A stretch of 64,000 nt of DNA, taken from contig NZ_CP086615.1 of assembly GCF_020883455.1 (NCBI RefSeq), forward strand, positions 3,712,501 through 3,776,500, read 5' to 3'. The translations under genes were made by a program, and so were the position numbers. Position 1 is the stretch's first letter, and each line of letters begins with the position of its first letter. Source of the stretch: Spiribacter halobius. GTDB taxonomy: Bacteria > Pseudomonadota > Gammaproteobacteria > Nitrococcales > Nitrococcaceae. A model generated the notes under the pieces. The model had not been told where the DNA came from. It did not search any database and was given only the letters and a program-made list of their open reading frames with translations. Shown in pieces: positions 51,640 to 61,430 of this stretch.

Positions 51640-51888
51640 ATGCTGGAACTGAGACCCAACTGCGAATGCTGTGGCAAGAGCTTGCCTCCTGAATCAACGG
51701 AAGCGGTAATCTGCTCATTTGAGTGCACTTTCTGTCTGTACTGCGCCTCGGAAGTGTTGAGTCATCGTTGCCCGAATTGTGGCGGCAATCTCGAGCGGCG
51801 CCCTATTCGTCCCAGCGCCGCGTTGGCTGACAATCCTGCTTCAACCGAGCGTATCGTTAAAGGCGGAGGCTGTGCGAGCAATTCGTGA
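51640..51888 (+). CDS. DUF1272 cysteine-rich protein
   Basis: This 82-residue protein matches DUF1272 over its length: MLELRPNCECCGKSLPPESTEAVICSFECTFCLYCASEVLSHRCPNCGGNLERRPIRP. Eight conserved cysteines in four pairs should bind two zinc ions. The function of the family is unknown. It lies alone between non-coding stretches. Confidence 0.9.
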   Translation: MLELRPNCECCGKSLPPESTEAVICSFECTFCLYCASEVLSHRCPNCGGNLERRPIRPSAALADNPASTERIVKGGGCASNS

Positions 51889-52178
51889 TCCGTCGCGTCA
51901 GTCCGTGGCCTATGGCCGCCCCACACTGTTCGGCCACCATTCAGCTCAAATTCATACTGGACTTCCCCCGGCACAGCGGACACTCCGGAGCTATGGTACT
52001 GAAACAGCTCCAATGACGAAGCCCGTTAACGCTGGCCACCTCCCTGCGGCGTGCCCGATGGTGGCAGCCTCCTCCTCGCTGCCGGAGGCAGCCGCTAACA
52101 CGCTATGCTGGTTACCCTTCGACATCGAAGACAGGCCCCGCAATGGCGCCGCACGTTTGTGCGTACGCATAGTAGCTC

Positions 52179-52457
52179 TTAGCGCCTGGGAGGCTGCCTG
52201 CCGGTCGACTCGAAGCGCGAAGTGAACGCCTGGCCACGGCCCAAGGCCTTAGCCACTTCGCGCCGCGTTTTGCCGGCTAGGCGACGGATCCCGACCATGG
52301 CTGTGGCTAGGCGCCGTCCCCTCTCGGCCTCGCGGACCTGGCGGTCGAGCTCCGCGTTACGCCGCCGGAGGAGCTCGACCTCGGCAATCAGACCCCGTCC
52401 GTCGTCATGATCCTCGCCCTGTACGGCCCAGCCCGTGGCTAAACAGTGCCGCTGAAC
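52179..52457 (-). other. Unidentified open frame, possible gene remnant
   Basis: A stop-free minus-strand frame encodes LIAEVELLRRRNAELDRQVREAERG and then RLAGKTRREVAKALGRGQ, a charged helical pattern that looks protein-like. There is no start codon near its 5' end, so it would be truncated. The rest of the 1-kb stretch 51889-52886 holds nothing I can identify. Confidence 0.25.
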
Positions 52458-52886
52458 AGTGTGTCATTTGGCCAGGCTACGCGTACTGGCACGCCCACGG
52501 TTCGCGGGCCTTTTGACGTCATCGTCCGGACCGAGCCGGCTTGCGTTGATCCCCAGGACCACCACCACGGTGACAGCCGGCGCCCCAGATACGATAGTGC
52601 CGCGCCAGTCCATCACAGCCGCATTACCGGGACGGCCCACCCAGGCTTCCACGGCCTCCTGGTAGTACGCCCGCCATGCTCTCCGCCCGTCCCTGCACTC
52701 TGGCGGGGCCACCCAAACAGCACCTACGAGCGACCGTCTTCGGCCAGGAGCGGACATCCCTACTCGACGGTCATTCCCGCTATATGCCAGTTCGTCTCTC
52801 TGTCGGGAGCTGGGCTAGAGAGTCGCAGTCGTCGCTCCACTAATTTATGATTTGGGTGGAGTCGACGTCGAATAGTTGGTAAGGGC

Positions 52887-54617
52887 ATGACGCGAGTAAC
52901 CAAAGTACAAATTCGCAATTTCCGGTCAATTCAAAGCTTGGATTGGTGTCCCAAACCAGGCTTCAACTGCATGTTCGGACCGGGTGATAGCGGCAAATCG
53001 GCGGTACTGGAGGCCATTGCGTGGTGCCTATCGAGTAACATCAGTCGTGCCGCCACAGATGCAGATTTTTACCGGCTGGATACGGGCCGACCGATCGAGA
53101 TCTCGTTGGTCATTGCAGATTTACCGGCCGAGCTCGGCGCCCTAGAACCTTTTGGCCCCTTTCACTGTGGTTTTGATGCGGAAACCGGCAACATCGCGGA
53201 CGAACCGAGCCGTGACCTTGAAACAGCGCTGTCGGTCACTCTGTCGATCGATCAATCCATGCAAGGTCTCTGGTGTCTGAACTCGAGCCGTGTGGAGGAT
53301 GATAACCATCGGCGTGAGATGGCATCGCGCATGTTACGCCGGCTTTCGCTGCTCCAGCTACAAGGTGAAAACGCGTCAGAACTGACATTCGGGCGTGGCT
53401 CTGTTTTGTTCAATTTGACCGATGACCGGTTGGAGTTGAGCGGCGCTTTGGCGCAAGCGGCTCGGGCGGCACGTGATCAATTCGGTGACGCCGCAAATGA
53501 CCAGCTCGCGGCCACGTTGGGTCGTGTCCAAGCCATCGCAAACGGTCTGGGTATCGACGCCGCGGCCGAGGCAAGCGCCAGCCTCGATGCTTCGCAGAGC
53601 ACACTACGTCCTGGTCACATCGCGTTGCAGGACCGATACAGCGTGCCTTTAACGCGCCTCGGCCTCGGTTCCTCGCGTCTGCTCATTGCCGGCTTGCAGC
53701 ACGACGCCGTCACGGGCGCCGACGTCGGCTTGGTCGACGAGCTGGAGTCCGGACTGGAGCCGCACCGGATAGTGCGCCTGTTACAGGCCCTCGGTGCCAA
53801 GCAGGAGGAGACCCCGCTCCAGGTCTTTGCAACAACCCATTCCCCCGTCGTCATCCGGGAGTTGAGTGCAGACCAGCTCGTGCGTGTGCGTAATCACGAC
53901 GGGGAGATAACCATGCCACGCATGGACGGTTCTGACAGCTTGCAAGGCACATTGCGATCGGACCCGGAAGCGTTTTTGGCGAAGTCCGTCCTCATATGTG
54001 AGGGGGCTGGCGAGATCGGCTTCGTGCGTGGTCTGGACCTGTACCGGATGGGGCATGGGCATAAATCGCTAACCGCATTGGGTGTCTCTTTAGTGGACGC
54101 GAAGGGGTACAGAAATATCGTTCGCCGTGCTCAAGCATTCCACGCACTTGGCTACCGCGTCGCGATTCTTCGCGACGACGATAGGCAGCCTGATCCCGAC
54201 CTGGAAAGTGCGCTGATCGATCAGGGCTGTGTACTGTCAAAGTGGCCACGAGACTATGCGCTCGAGCATGCCCTTTTCTTGGGGCTGCCGGAGGAAATCG
54301 GGCTCGAACTCGTTCGACGTGCGACCGAACGCTATGGTGTAGAGACGATCAATGAGCAGGTCACCAATAAGCTGCCGAATGGCGAACGGTTCGATTTCGA
54401 GACCGCGCGGCGTATGGGTAGGCTAACTGAACAAGAACGGTCGGCCTGTGCTAATGCCGCAAAATCAAGGGATAGATCCTGGTTTAAGGATCGCGGCGTC
54501 GGCGTGATGGAGGAGATCGCCCTAGAGGTAATTGGGCCAGCGCAAGAACACAGCGAAGAGTGGTTCCAGGCGGAGGTCAATCGGCTGTTTGACTGGGCCT
54601 CCTATGACGGCGATTGA
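52887..54617 (+). CDS. OLD-family ATPase/TOPRIM nuclease (GajA-like)
   Basis: This 576-residue overcoming-lysogenization-defect nuclease has Walker A GPGDSGKS (31-38) after VQIRNFRSIQSLDW, an ABC-type signature region near 258, and Walker B VGLVDELESGLEPHR (280-294) with a His switch ATTHSP. The TOPRIM domain has catalytic CEGAGE (371-376) and ILRDDDRQPDP (428-438). Paired with a UvrD-like helicase gene overlapping by 14 bp, it fits the Gabija phage-defence system, in which GajA nicks DNA when nucleotides are depleted. The region is less GC-rich than its neighbours. Confidence 0.82.
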   Translation: MTRVTKVQIRNFRSIQSLDWCPKPGFNCMFGPGDSGKSAVLEAIAWCLSSNISRAATDADFYRLDTGRPIEISLVIADLPAELGALEPFGPFHCGFDAETGNIADEPSRDLETALSVTLSIDQSMQGLWCLNSSRVEDDNHRREMASRMLRRLSLLQLQGENASELTFGRGSVLFNLTDDRLELSGALAQAARAARDQFGDAANDQLAATLGRVQAIANGLGIDAAAEASASLDASQSTLRPGHIALQDRYSVPLTRLGLGSSRLLIAGLQHDAVTGADVGLVDELESGLEPHRIVRLLQALGAKQEETPLQVFATTHSPVVIRELSADQLVRVRNHDGEITMPRMDGSDSLQGTLRSDPEAFLAKSVLICEGAGEIGFVRGLDLYRMGHGHKSLTALGVSLVDAKGYRNIVRRAQAFHALGYRVAILRDDDRQPDPDLESALIDQGCVLSKWPRDYALEHALFLGLPEEIGLELVRRATERYGVETINEQVTNKLPNGERFDFETARRMGRLTEQERSACANAAKSRDRSWFKDRGVGVMEEIALEVIGPAQEHSEEWFQAEVNRLFDWASYDGD

Positions 54618-56025
54618 CCTGCTCGCAATAAGGCGCGGCCACGTCAGCGCGCCGGCAGGATACGGCAAGACCCAACTCATCGCCGACAGTTTGGCTGGCC
54701 ACGACGCGTCTCGCCCCGTGTTGGTATTGACCCACACGAACGGTGCGGTCGCGGCGCTACGTAAGCGACTCTCCGTGCATGCTGTTTCGAGCGATGCCTT
54801 TACGTTGAGAACGCTCGATGGATGGGCGCTTCGATTACTCAGCGCCTACCCTTCACGCGCCGAGATCGACATTCGACATCTGGATGTCACTCGTCCCCGT
54901 CAGGACTATCCCGAGATCCAACGGCGTGCCCGCGACCTGGTGGTCAGCGGTCATATCAACGAGGTGCTTCGTGCCTCCTACAGCCACGTCATCGTCGATG
55001 AATATCAGGATTGCTCGCTTGATCAGCACGCGATGATTGTGGGTTGTGCGGATGTCCTGCCAACCGTCGTTCTCGGTGACCCAATGCAGTCAGTTTTCGG
55101 GTTCGCTGGCAGGCGTGTGGATTGGAATGACTTGCCGGACGTTTTTCCCGAACACCATGAGCTCGACACACCGTGGCGTTGGATCAATGCTGGGGCGCCG
55201 GATCTCGGCCGTTGGCTCGCGGAAGCCCGACGCGCGCTCGTGAATGGAGACGCTGTCCACCTGAACGAATTGCCGGAGGGGGTCGTATGACACCGGCCAG
55301 CGCCCCCTCGTCAACAAGGACGAGGGGAAGCGGCCGCGCTAAGGCAACTCGCGCGCTCCGGAAGCGTGCTAGTAATCGGCCCAAGCGCAGAAGCAAACGC
55401 GCGGCATAATTTTGCACGCCGCAATCCTGGCATGACCGTTGTTGAGCCGGTGGAATTAGGTCGCTTGGCGGCGTTCGCGCGTGATTTGGATCTCGATCAG
55501 CCACTCGACGCGATCGAGGAATGCGCACGCTTGGCGCGTGACGTTATGACGGGGTTGCCCTCCGCGAACGTATTCCGAGCGCGGATCGCACGGATACTCA
55601 AGAATGGTTCAGCTCGGTTCACCCTGACCGAAGCTGACCAAGCGGCACTCGATCTGATGAATCGCCCAACCTATACGGCTGTTGTGAAGCTATTGCAGGC
55701 GCAGCGGTCTAGCGCGCAAACGCGTTTGTTTCGACCAACGATCTACAACGCTGCCATCGGCGCGCTTTCGCTGGCAAGTACGGGCCGGTTCGAAACCTTG
55801 CCGGCCGCCGTGCGAGCGGAGCGTGATGTGAGGCGATATCAAGAACGCAGGGTCGGGAAAATGGCGATCGGCAGCACGCTCTTGCTCAAGGGCTTGGAAG
55901 CTGACGGGTGCATGATCATTAATGCACATAGGCTGGATCGATATGACCTGTATGTAGCACTTACACGCGGCGCGAGGGGGATTTGTATTTGGTCAGAGAC
56001 TGATACATTAGATCCAGGCGAATAG
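54604..56025 (+). pseudogene. UvrD-like helicase (GajB-like) interrupted by one in-frame TGA
   Basis: Reading in one frame gives 473 residues with a TGA at codon 229 (55288-55290). Before it: Walker A SAPAGYGKTQL (15-25), VLVLTHTNGAVAALRKRL (motif Ia), motif II VIVDEYQDCSLDQ and motif III VVLGDPMQSVFGFAGRR. After it: SVLVIGPSAEANARHN, GSTLLLKGLEADGCMIIN (motif V) and VALTRGARGICIW (motif VI). No frameshift is involved. The stop follows ELPEGVV, where a Trp (TGG) is likely in relatives. So it is a recent nonsense mutation, a sequencing error, or readthrough. Overlap of 14 bp with the OLD gene indicates one operon. Confidence 0.8.
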
Positions 56026-56149
56026 GAATTCGGAAAGCGCTCTAGGGCGGCGACCGATCCGATATATGTCCGTTCTGGGTCGAATCGCGTCCGGCAACGC
56101 ACTGTGCCACGCTTTATGGTCGCGTCGGGTAGACCGACGCCATGGATCA

Positions 56150-56310
56150 GTCTAGCCGCCGAGCCACGAGACTCCCCGGGGACAATGGCGCTGTTGCAAG
56201 CCACAACGCCATGCCAACGCCGACGGCCCGACTCCCTCGCCGAGCGGTTGGTCCCAGGCGATGCCGCCGTGATCAGCTCCGGAATCCCGGGCCCCGCTCT
56301 GCGCACAAGA
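56150..56310 (+). pseudogene. Degraded SGNH hydrolase fragment
   Basis: The nucleotide sequence resembles the SGNH gene at about 5060-5200: ATGCCAACGCC, CCCGACT-CCTCGC-GAGCG and GCCGCCGTGATCA-C blocks recur in order at 56211-56290. They correspond to the residues just after the GDSITDG block. The frame is broken and both ends are missing. It indicates an old duplicate or transferred relative of the gene at 4404. Confidence 0.55.
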
Positions 56311-56367
56311 CTGCGGAGTTCGCGACGCCAGCCGCCAGCAACAGGCTGGACCCGGGCAACCGCTGCA

Positions 56368-57273
56368 TCATGGCGTCCCGACCGGTGCGGTGGCGTGGGC
56401 CGAGGGATCCCACGCCGCGGCAGCGGCATTCAGCGCCGAGGACAGCAGTCGGCCAAGGGTAGCGGCGGGTTCTGCGGCAGTACGGTCTGCGCGCAGCAGG
56501 ATCAGGCGCGTGGTCGGCATGAGGGCCATGGACGCCGAGCCGGAGAAGGGGCGGAGATCGCGGGTAGCGCTGCTCGCCCCCAGCAGGCCGACGGCGACAC
56601 CGGAGCGGATCGCAGCCCGAATGGCCGCTGCGCTACCGCTGCTGAATACGATGCGGTAGTCGATGCCGTGTGACTCCAGCGCCTCCAGCGCCCAGCGCCG
56701 CCAGCTGCATTCCTGATCGAACACCGCGATCGGGAGGGTGCCCTCGTCCGGTGGGCCCTCAGGGGCGGCGCTTTGCAACCACAGCGTAGGGTCTTCGGCG
56801 AGCTGCTCGCCCGCCGTGCGGACTTCATCGGCCAGCACGAGCGCCAGGTCGAGTTCGCCCGCCAGAACGAGGGGCTCGAGCAGGGCGGACCGCCCACAGG
56901 TGACCTCCAGGCTCGTCTGCGGATGCGCGCGTGTGAAGCGGGCGAGCACGTCCGTCAGCGTCCCGTCGGCGTACTCGTCCGGCAGCCCCAGCCGAAGCAG
57001 CCGGGGCGTGTCGGCCGTCAGGGCATGGGTTACCGCCTCCACGGCGTCCGCGGCGTGGCGGACGTAGGGCAGCAGGCGCTCCCCCGCCGCAGTGGGCCGC
57101 AGGCCCCCAGGCCCACGCACCAGCAGTCGGTGGCCGACAGCCGCCTCCAGCTTGCCGATCTGAAGGCTGACCGCGGACTGGGACCGGTGAACACGCCTGG
57201 CCGCCGCCGTGAACGAGCGTGTCTCCACAGCTGCGAGAAAGGTTTCGAGCCAGTCGGAGCGGACCTGAGGCAC
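56368..57273 (-). CDS. LysR-family transcriptional regulator
   Basis: This 301-residue LysR protein has the HTH SDWLETFLAAVETRSFTAAARRVHRSQSAVSLQIGKLEAAVGHRLLVRGPGG and an effector domain with LPDEYADGTLTDVLARFTRAHPQTSLEVTCGRSALLEPLVLAGELDLALV, of the type found beside small transporter or hydrolase genes. It is divergent from a truncated membrane ORF at 57375, its probable former target. Confidence 0.9.
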   Translation of the reverse strand: MPQVRSDWLETFLAAVETRSFTAAARRVHRSQSAVSLQIGKLEAAVGHRLLVRGPGGLRPTAAGERLLPYVRHAADAVEAVTHALTADTPRLLRLGLPDEYADGTLTDVLARFTRAHPQTSLEVTCGRSALLEPLVLAGELDLALVLADEVRTAGEQLAEDPTLWLQSAAPEGPPDEGTLPIAVFDQECSWRRWALEALESHGIDYRIVFSSGSAAAIRAAIRSGVAVGLLGASSATRDLRPFSGSASMALMPTTRLILLRADRTAAEPAATLGRLLSSALNAAAAAWDPSAHATAPVGTP

Positions 57274-57374
57274 TGTTACGTCCAGTTTTATTAATACCTA
57301 AGCCCCATATTAATCGTTTTACTCATCTTCTGCGCCGGACCAGTGTCAGCAACGACGCCACCCGGAGCCGCGCC

Positions 57375-57570
57375 ATGCGCCTGTACACCCTTCTGACCGC
57401 CCCTCAAACGCCGGTATGGCTACTGAACGCGACCCTGCTCGCCGCGGCCGAGCTCGCCCTCTAGCCCAAGTTCCTGCTGCCGGTAGTCGAAGGCCTAGCG
57501 GAGCTGCTGCCAGTCATCGCAATTGCCGCCCTACTCGCCGGCACCTTGAGTCTACGCCCCGGGCGTCACC
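57375..57570 (+). pseudogene. Truncated membrane-protein ORF with in-frame TAG
   Basis: From ATG 57375 the frame reads MRLYTLLTAPQTPVWLLNAT then LLAAAELAL and a TAG. It continues in the same frame with PKFLLPVVEGLAELLPVIAI and AALLAGTLSLRPG before merging into the convergent GGDEF-EAL gene. The two hydrophobic stretches look like membrane helices. It is divergent from the LysR gene and seems to be the remains of its partner. Confidence 0.4.
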
Positions 57571-57607
57571 TTTCGTCAGGCATGCAACCGAGGTTGTGGC
57601 GAGCGCA

Positions 57608-60559
57608 TCACCATCGCATGAGGCAGAGCTTCGGCACCTTCGCCGCAATGGCTGGTTTGGCCAAGAGGAAGCCCTGGACCATGTCACACCCCATGTTGCG
57701 CAACATCTGGAGCTGCACTTGTGTCTCCACGCCCTCGGCAACGACGCTCCGGCCGAGCTCATGGGCGAGCGCGATGGTGCTCGCAATGATGGCGCGGTCC
57801 GCAAAACGATTCTGGGCGTTCGCCACGAACGCCCGGTCGATCTTGACCACGTTCGCCGGGAGGTCCCTCAACACGAAGAGCGAGCTGTACCCCTTGCCAT
57901 AATCGTCAATCGCAAGGCGTACGCCGGCCGCGCTCAAGCGGCGGAGCGAGGAGGCACGCGCATCGTAGAAGACGCCTTCCGTGACCTCGAGCTCCAGCTG
58001 CTCGGGGTTGAGGCCACTCTCCGAGAGTGCTCGACGAACGGAGTGCCAGAGCGCCTCGGTGCGAAGCTGGATGCCAGAAACATTCACCGAGACCTGCTCT
58101 GGTGCTTCCCTGGGCGATCGGGACCGCCAGGTGGCGAGATCAGCGCACGCACGGCGCAGGACCCAGTCGCCCAGCTCGTCGATGAGTCCCGACTCCTCGG
58201 CGAGCGGTATGAATTGGGTGGGAGGGATGATCCCCTGCTCGGGATGCCGCCAGCGCACCAGCGCTTCGACTCCGACCACCCGACCACGGGCAAGGCAGAC
58301 CTTGGGCTGATATTCGAGGAACAGCTGGCCAGACGCCAGGGCTTCGTGCAATTGCGTGACGAGCACGGTACGCGTGTCCCGGTCGGCGTCCAGGGCCTGC
58401 TCGTAGAATCGCCACGTACCACGCTCAACACGTTTCGCCTCGTAGAGCGCCACATCGGCCTTCCGTAGAATCTCCTCGGCATCATCGCCTTCTGCCGGAT
58501 GCAGCAGAATGCCAATCGTGGCGGCGAGCTCGATGCGGTGGTCGCCGACGGTGACGGGCGCACGAAGGCTTGTGGCGATTCGTTCGGCTACCGTAGCCGC
58601 TCCCGACCTACTGGCGATTCCGGTCGCCAGCACGACAAACTCGTCGCCACCATAGCGTCCCACATGGTCCGCATCACGTACGGCGCCTTGGATACGCGCC
58701 GCCGCTTCACGGATGACACAATCCCCTGCTGCGTGGCCAAGGGTATCGTTGATCCACTTGGTTCGGTCGAGGTCTACGTAGAGGACTGCCACGCGGCTGC
58801 GGGATGACGCCGACTCAAGCAACCGCGCCAGCCGACCTGCTATCGCCTTTCGATTCAGGACGCCGGTGAGTACGTCGTGTCGTGCGAGATACTCAAGCTC
58901 GCTCTCCGCCTCCTTTCGCGCCGTTTCGTCGATCGCGATACCGTCCCAGACCACGGATCCGTCGCCCGCTTTCCGGGGGTGCCCTAGGGTGCGTACCCAT
59001 CGAATTTCGTCTCCTGGGAGTCGCACCCGAAAGGTGGTGTCGAGGGGGGCCAGGAAGCGGGCCGAGCGCTCGAGCGCAAAGCGGTACGAAGCGCGGTCTT
59101 CAGGATGAATCACTTCCTGCATGATGCCCGGCTCGCGGAGGGCGCGCTCCACTGGGATGCCAAAGACGCGCTCGTAATTGGGGCTGAGGTAAGTGAAGCG
59201 GATGTTCCCGCCCGGGTCCATGACCCGCCGTGACACGCCACCAGGGAGGTTCGTCGCGATGGCTCGGAACCGCTCTTCGCTTTCCGCCACCGCGGTCAGC
59301 TGGGTGGCAAGCTCCTGCTCCATGCGCCGCGCCCCGTGCGCGAGTGCAGCCAATTCCTCTACCCCGAAATCCGACCAGTGGACCGGCTCACCGGCCTTAA
59401 CCGCCCTCGGGACTCGCAGCAGTTGTGCTGCGAGCGGGCGGAAAAGGCGCCCGGTGCGCCACCCCGCCCCATGAGCAGCCAGCACGCCACCGCCGCTCAA
59501 GAGGCACAGCAATCCCAGGGCCAGCACCTGCATGCTTTGCAGGTGCTCCACATGCGGTGCGGCGGGCACCCCCAGCACCAGCGTACGCCCCGTTTCAGCT
59601 CTCGGGGGCAAGGTGTCAATCGGGCGGGCATAGGCGAAGTAGGCACTGCTTGCCCGCGTCATGGTCGCCCCGGGTTCCGTCGCACGGCGCTCTTCCAGGC
59701 CTGAGGCCACGCTGCGACTGACAGGCCGCGTGGTGTACCAGCCAGCGGGCGCCTCTCCCAGGACGTCACCGTCGCCCTCGCGCACCGCAACCGATAGGTC
59801 GCGGAAGCCAAGGGCGAAGAGCGCTTCGCGGGCCTGATCGGCCGTTTCGGGAGCGGACAGATCAACGCTCGCCCGGGACACCAGGTACGTTGCTCGGTCC
59901 GCCAGTGCATCAGAGACCCGAGCCAGTCGCTCCCGGTAGGAGGCGTCCGTGTGCAGCCACAGAAGGGCCAAGGTCGGGACAAGCATGAATGCCAGCATGA
60001 CGGGCGCTAGAAGATCGGCAAGGCGTGTCCGCGACGCGAGAGGGCCTCCGCGAGGCGCTGCCCGCAGCAGCAACGCATGGTGGATCAAGGAGGCCGCGGC
60101 AGTGTATGCGAGGCCGTTGATTGGCTGCTTCAGGGCGATCAGGCCCACAGCCAAGGGATCCATTCCGAGGCCGTAGCGATAGAGCAGCGCTACCAGCGGC
60201 CCACCGGCAAGGAGCCAGAAGAGGGCATCGCAGGCGATGATTTCTACCCGGAATCGGTGGCGGCCAAAATGGACAAAGGCCGCCTCGATGACGAACAGCA
60301 GCAGCCCGAAGGGGTGCCCCCATAGCAACAGCGTGTGCAGCGAGCCGACAACGGCAACGAGCAGAGTCTCGGCCAAGGATCGGCGCAGCGCCGCGTACAT
60401 GACGGCCACACCGCCGAAGAGTAGGTCGACGCCAGCGAACAGCGAAAGCGCGAAATAATTGCCGGCGTATGCGCAAACGCAGAGCAGCACGAGCCCGGCC
60501 CCGTCCCGCGGGCCGAACGGCTGCGGCCATACGGTCCATTCGCCCCGCTCCTCCCTCAA
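57608..60559 (-). CDS. Membrane PAS-GGDEF-EAL cyclic-di-GMP protein
   Basis: This 983-residue inner-membrane signalling protein has an N-terminal MASE-like block of about seven helices (20-205), a periplasmic-like loop (205-335), a helix near 345-360, a PAS domain (about 425-550), GGDEF at 637-641 and EAL at 765-767. The GGDEF motif is intact and preceded by the inhibitory I-site RDAD (628-631). The EAL domain keeps NVSGIQL, ELEVTE, IDDYGKGYSS, VKID and AEGVET, so both cyclase and phosphodiesterase activity are possible. The start is TTG 60559 with GGAG eight bases upstream. An HD-GYP gene lies 0.9 kb away. Confidence 0.9.
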   Translation of the reverse strand: MREERGEWTVWPQPFGPRDGAGLVLLCVCAYAGNYFALSLFAGVDLLFGGVAVMYAALRRSLAETLLVAVVGSLHTLLLWGHPFGLLLFVIEAAFVHFGRHRFRVEIIACDALFWLLAGGPLVALLYRYGLGMDPLAVGLIALKQPINGLAYTAAASLIHHALLLRAAPRGGPLASRTRLADLLAPVMLAFMLVPTLALLWLHTDASYRERLARVSDALADRATYLVSRASVDLSAPETADQAREALFALGFRDLSVAVREGDGDVLGEAPAGWYTTRPVSRSVASGLEERRATEPGATMTRASSAYFAYARPIDTLPPRAETGRTLVLGVPAAPHVEHLQSMQVLALGLLCLLSGGGVLAAHGAGWRTGRLFRPLAAQLLRVPRAVKAGEPVHWSDFGVEELAALAHGARRMEQELATQLTAVAESEERFRAIATNLPGGVSRRVMDPGGNIRFTYLSPNYERVFGIPVERALREPGIMQEVIHPEDRASYRFALERSARFLAPLDTTFRVRLPGDEIRWVRTLGHPRKAGDGSVVWDGIAIDETARKEAESELEYLARHDVLTGVLNRKAIAGRLARLLESASSRSRVAVLYVDLDRTKWINDTLGHAAGDCVIREAAARIQGAVRDADHVGRYGGDEFVVLATGIASRSGAATVAERIATSLRAPVTVGDHRIELAATIGILLHPAEGDDAEEILRKADVALYEAKRVERGTWRFYEQALDADRDTRTVLVTQLHEALASGQLFLEYQPKVCLARGRVVGVEALVRWRHPEQGIIPPTQFIPLAEESGLIDELGDWVLRRACADLATWRSRSPREAPEQVSVNVSGIQLRTEALWHSVRRALSESGLNPEQLELEVTEGVFYDARASSLRRLSAAGVRLAIDDYGKGYSSLFVLRDLPANVVKIDRAFVANAQNRFADRAIIASTIALAHELGRSVVAEGVETQVQLQMLRNMGCDMVQGFLLAKPAIAAKVPKLCLMRW

Positions 60560-60833
60560 CGCCTACGCTCCGATCGTTATGTGCAATGCGTCACATTAGA
60601 CCAATACGAAGGAGGGTCAAGAGACCGACAACGCCGCCGCAACTGTTCCTGCGCGGGCGGGCGATCTGGCAGAAGTACGGCAGTTTCGGCAGGGCCTCGT
60701 GGATTGGCCGCGCCCCGTCGCGCGTACCGTCTGGTCTGTCTCGTAGGCGGAACCGAGGAAGTAGGCTACGTCTTCCGAGAGGATCCATTCCGAGCACTGG
60801 GTGACGGCAATGTGTGTACTGTGGCGCAATAAG

Positions 60834-60849
60834 GTGATAAAACCATCAC
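60834..60849. promoter_or_regulatory. Dyad GTGAT-N6-ATCAC upstream of HU
   Basis: A five-base inverted repeat overlaps a GATAAA-like -10 about 40 bp before the HU start. It could be an operator. The spacing does not match the usual CRP or FNR sites. Confidence 0.3.
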
Positions 60850-60888
60850 TTACTCACATCTCTGCAACAACCGGGAGTAATAGAGTCC

Positions 60889-61182
60889 ATGAGTGATTCC
60901 GGCCTGAACAAGTCCCAACTCGTCGACGAGATCTACGCCAAGGTGGACGGGATCACGAAGAAGCAGGCGGGCGAGATGCTCGACACTCTGCTCGATACGG
61001 TGATTGCCTCCGTAGCGGACGGCCGGGATGTCGCGCTCTCGGGATTCGGCAAGTTCACCCGTGTCGAGCGTGCAGCCCGCACCGCCAGGAACCCTCAGAC
61101 GGGCGCCATGATCAGCCTGCCCGCCGCGAAGGCGCCCGGCTTCAGGGCCGGCAAGGCTTTCAAGGTTGCCGTCAACCGCTGA
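60889..61182 (+). CDS. HU-family DNA-binding protein
   Basis: This 97-residue histone-like protein has the HU fold: LNKSQLVDEIYAKVDGITKKQAGEMLDTLLDTVIASVADGRDVALSGFGKFTRVERAARTARNPQTGAMISLPAAKAPGFRAGKAFKVAVN. The beta-arm RNPQTG is conserved. It binds DNA as a dimer in the nucleoid. GGGAG precedes the ATG. It is encoded alone between the two cyclic-di-GMP genes, which read toward the left. Confidence 0.95.
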   Translation: MSDSGLNKSQLVDEIYAKVDGITKKQAGEMLDTLLDTVIASVADGRDVALSGFGKFTRVERAARTARNPQTGAMISLPAAKAPGFRAGKAFKVAVNR

Positions 61183-61430
61183 ACGCCGATTGCGGGGCAG
61201 GCAGGAACAGGCGTGCCCCGTGTACGCGCTATGCGCAACTTGCCCAAACCTGCCCGTGATCTGGCATTCCCACAGCCGTGCCAAGGCGCGGGTGCAGCGC
61301 GTTCGGGAGATTTCGTGATGCTGCGCCGAGCTCCGAGCGTGTCGCGTCGCTCTCCGGCGGCACCCTGGATGGCTGCAGGCAGGTCTGTCCGTCCGGCCTG
61401 AAGGCGTCGAAGATTGGTCGAAGCGCGCTC

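Noticed and set aside
52464-52757. Minus-strand 97-codon frame in the 52 kb gap
   Set aside because: One short hydrophobic stretch only, no start signal and no recognisable domain.
60834-60849. Dyad before HU as a CRP or FNR site
   Set aside because: Arm sequence is suggestive, but the spacing (six between GTGAT arms, eight between GTGA arms) does not fit either consensus.
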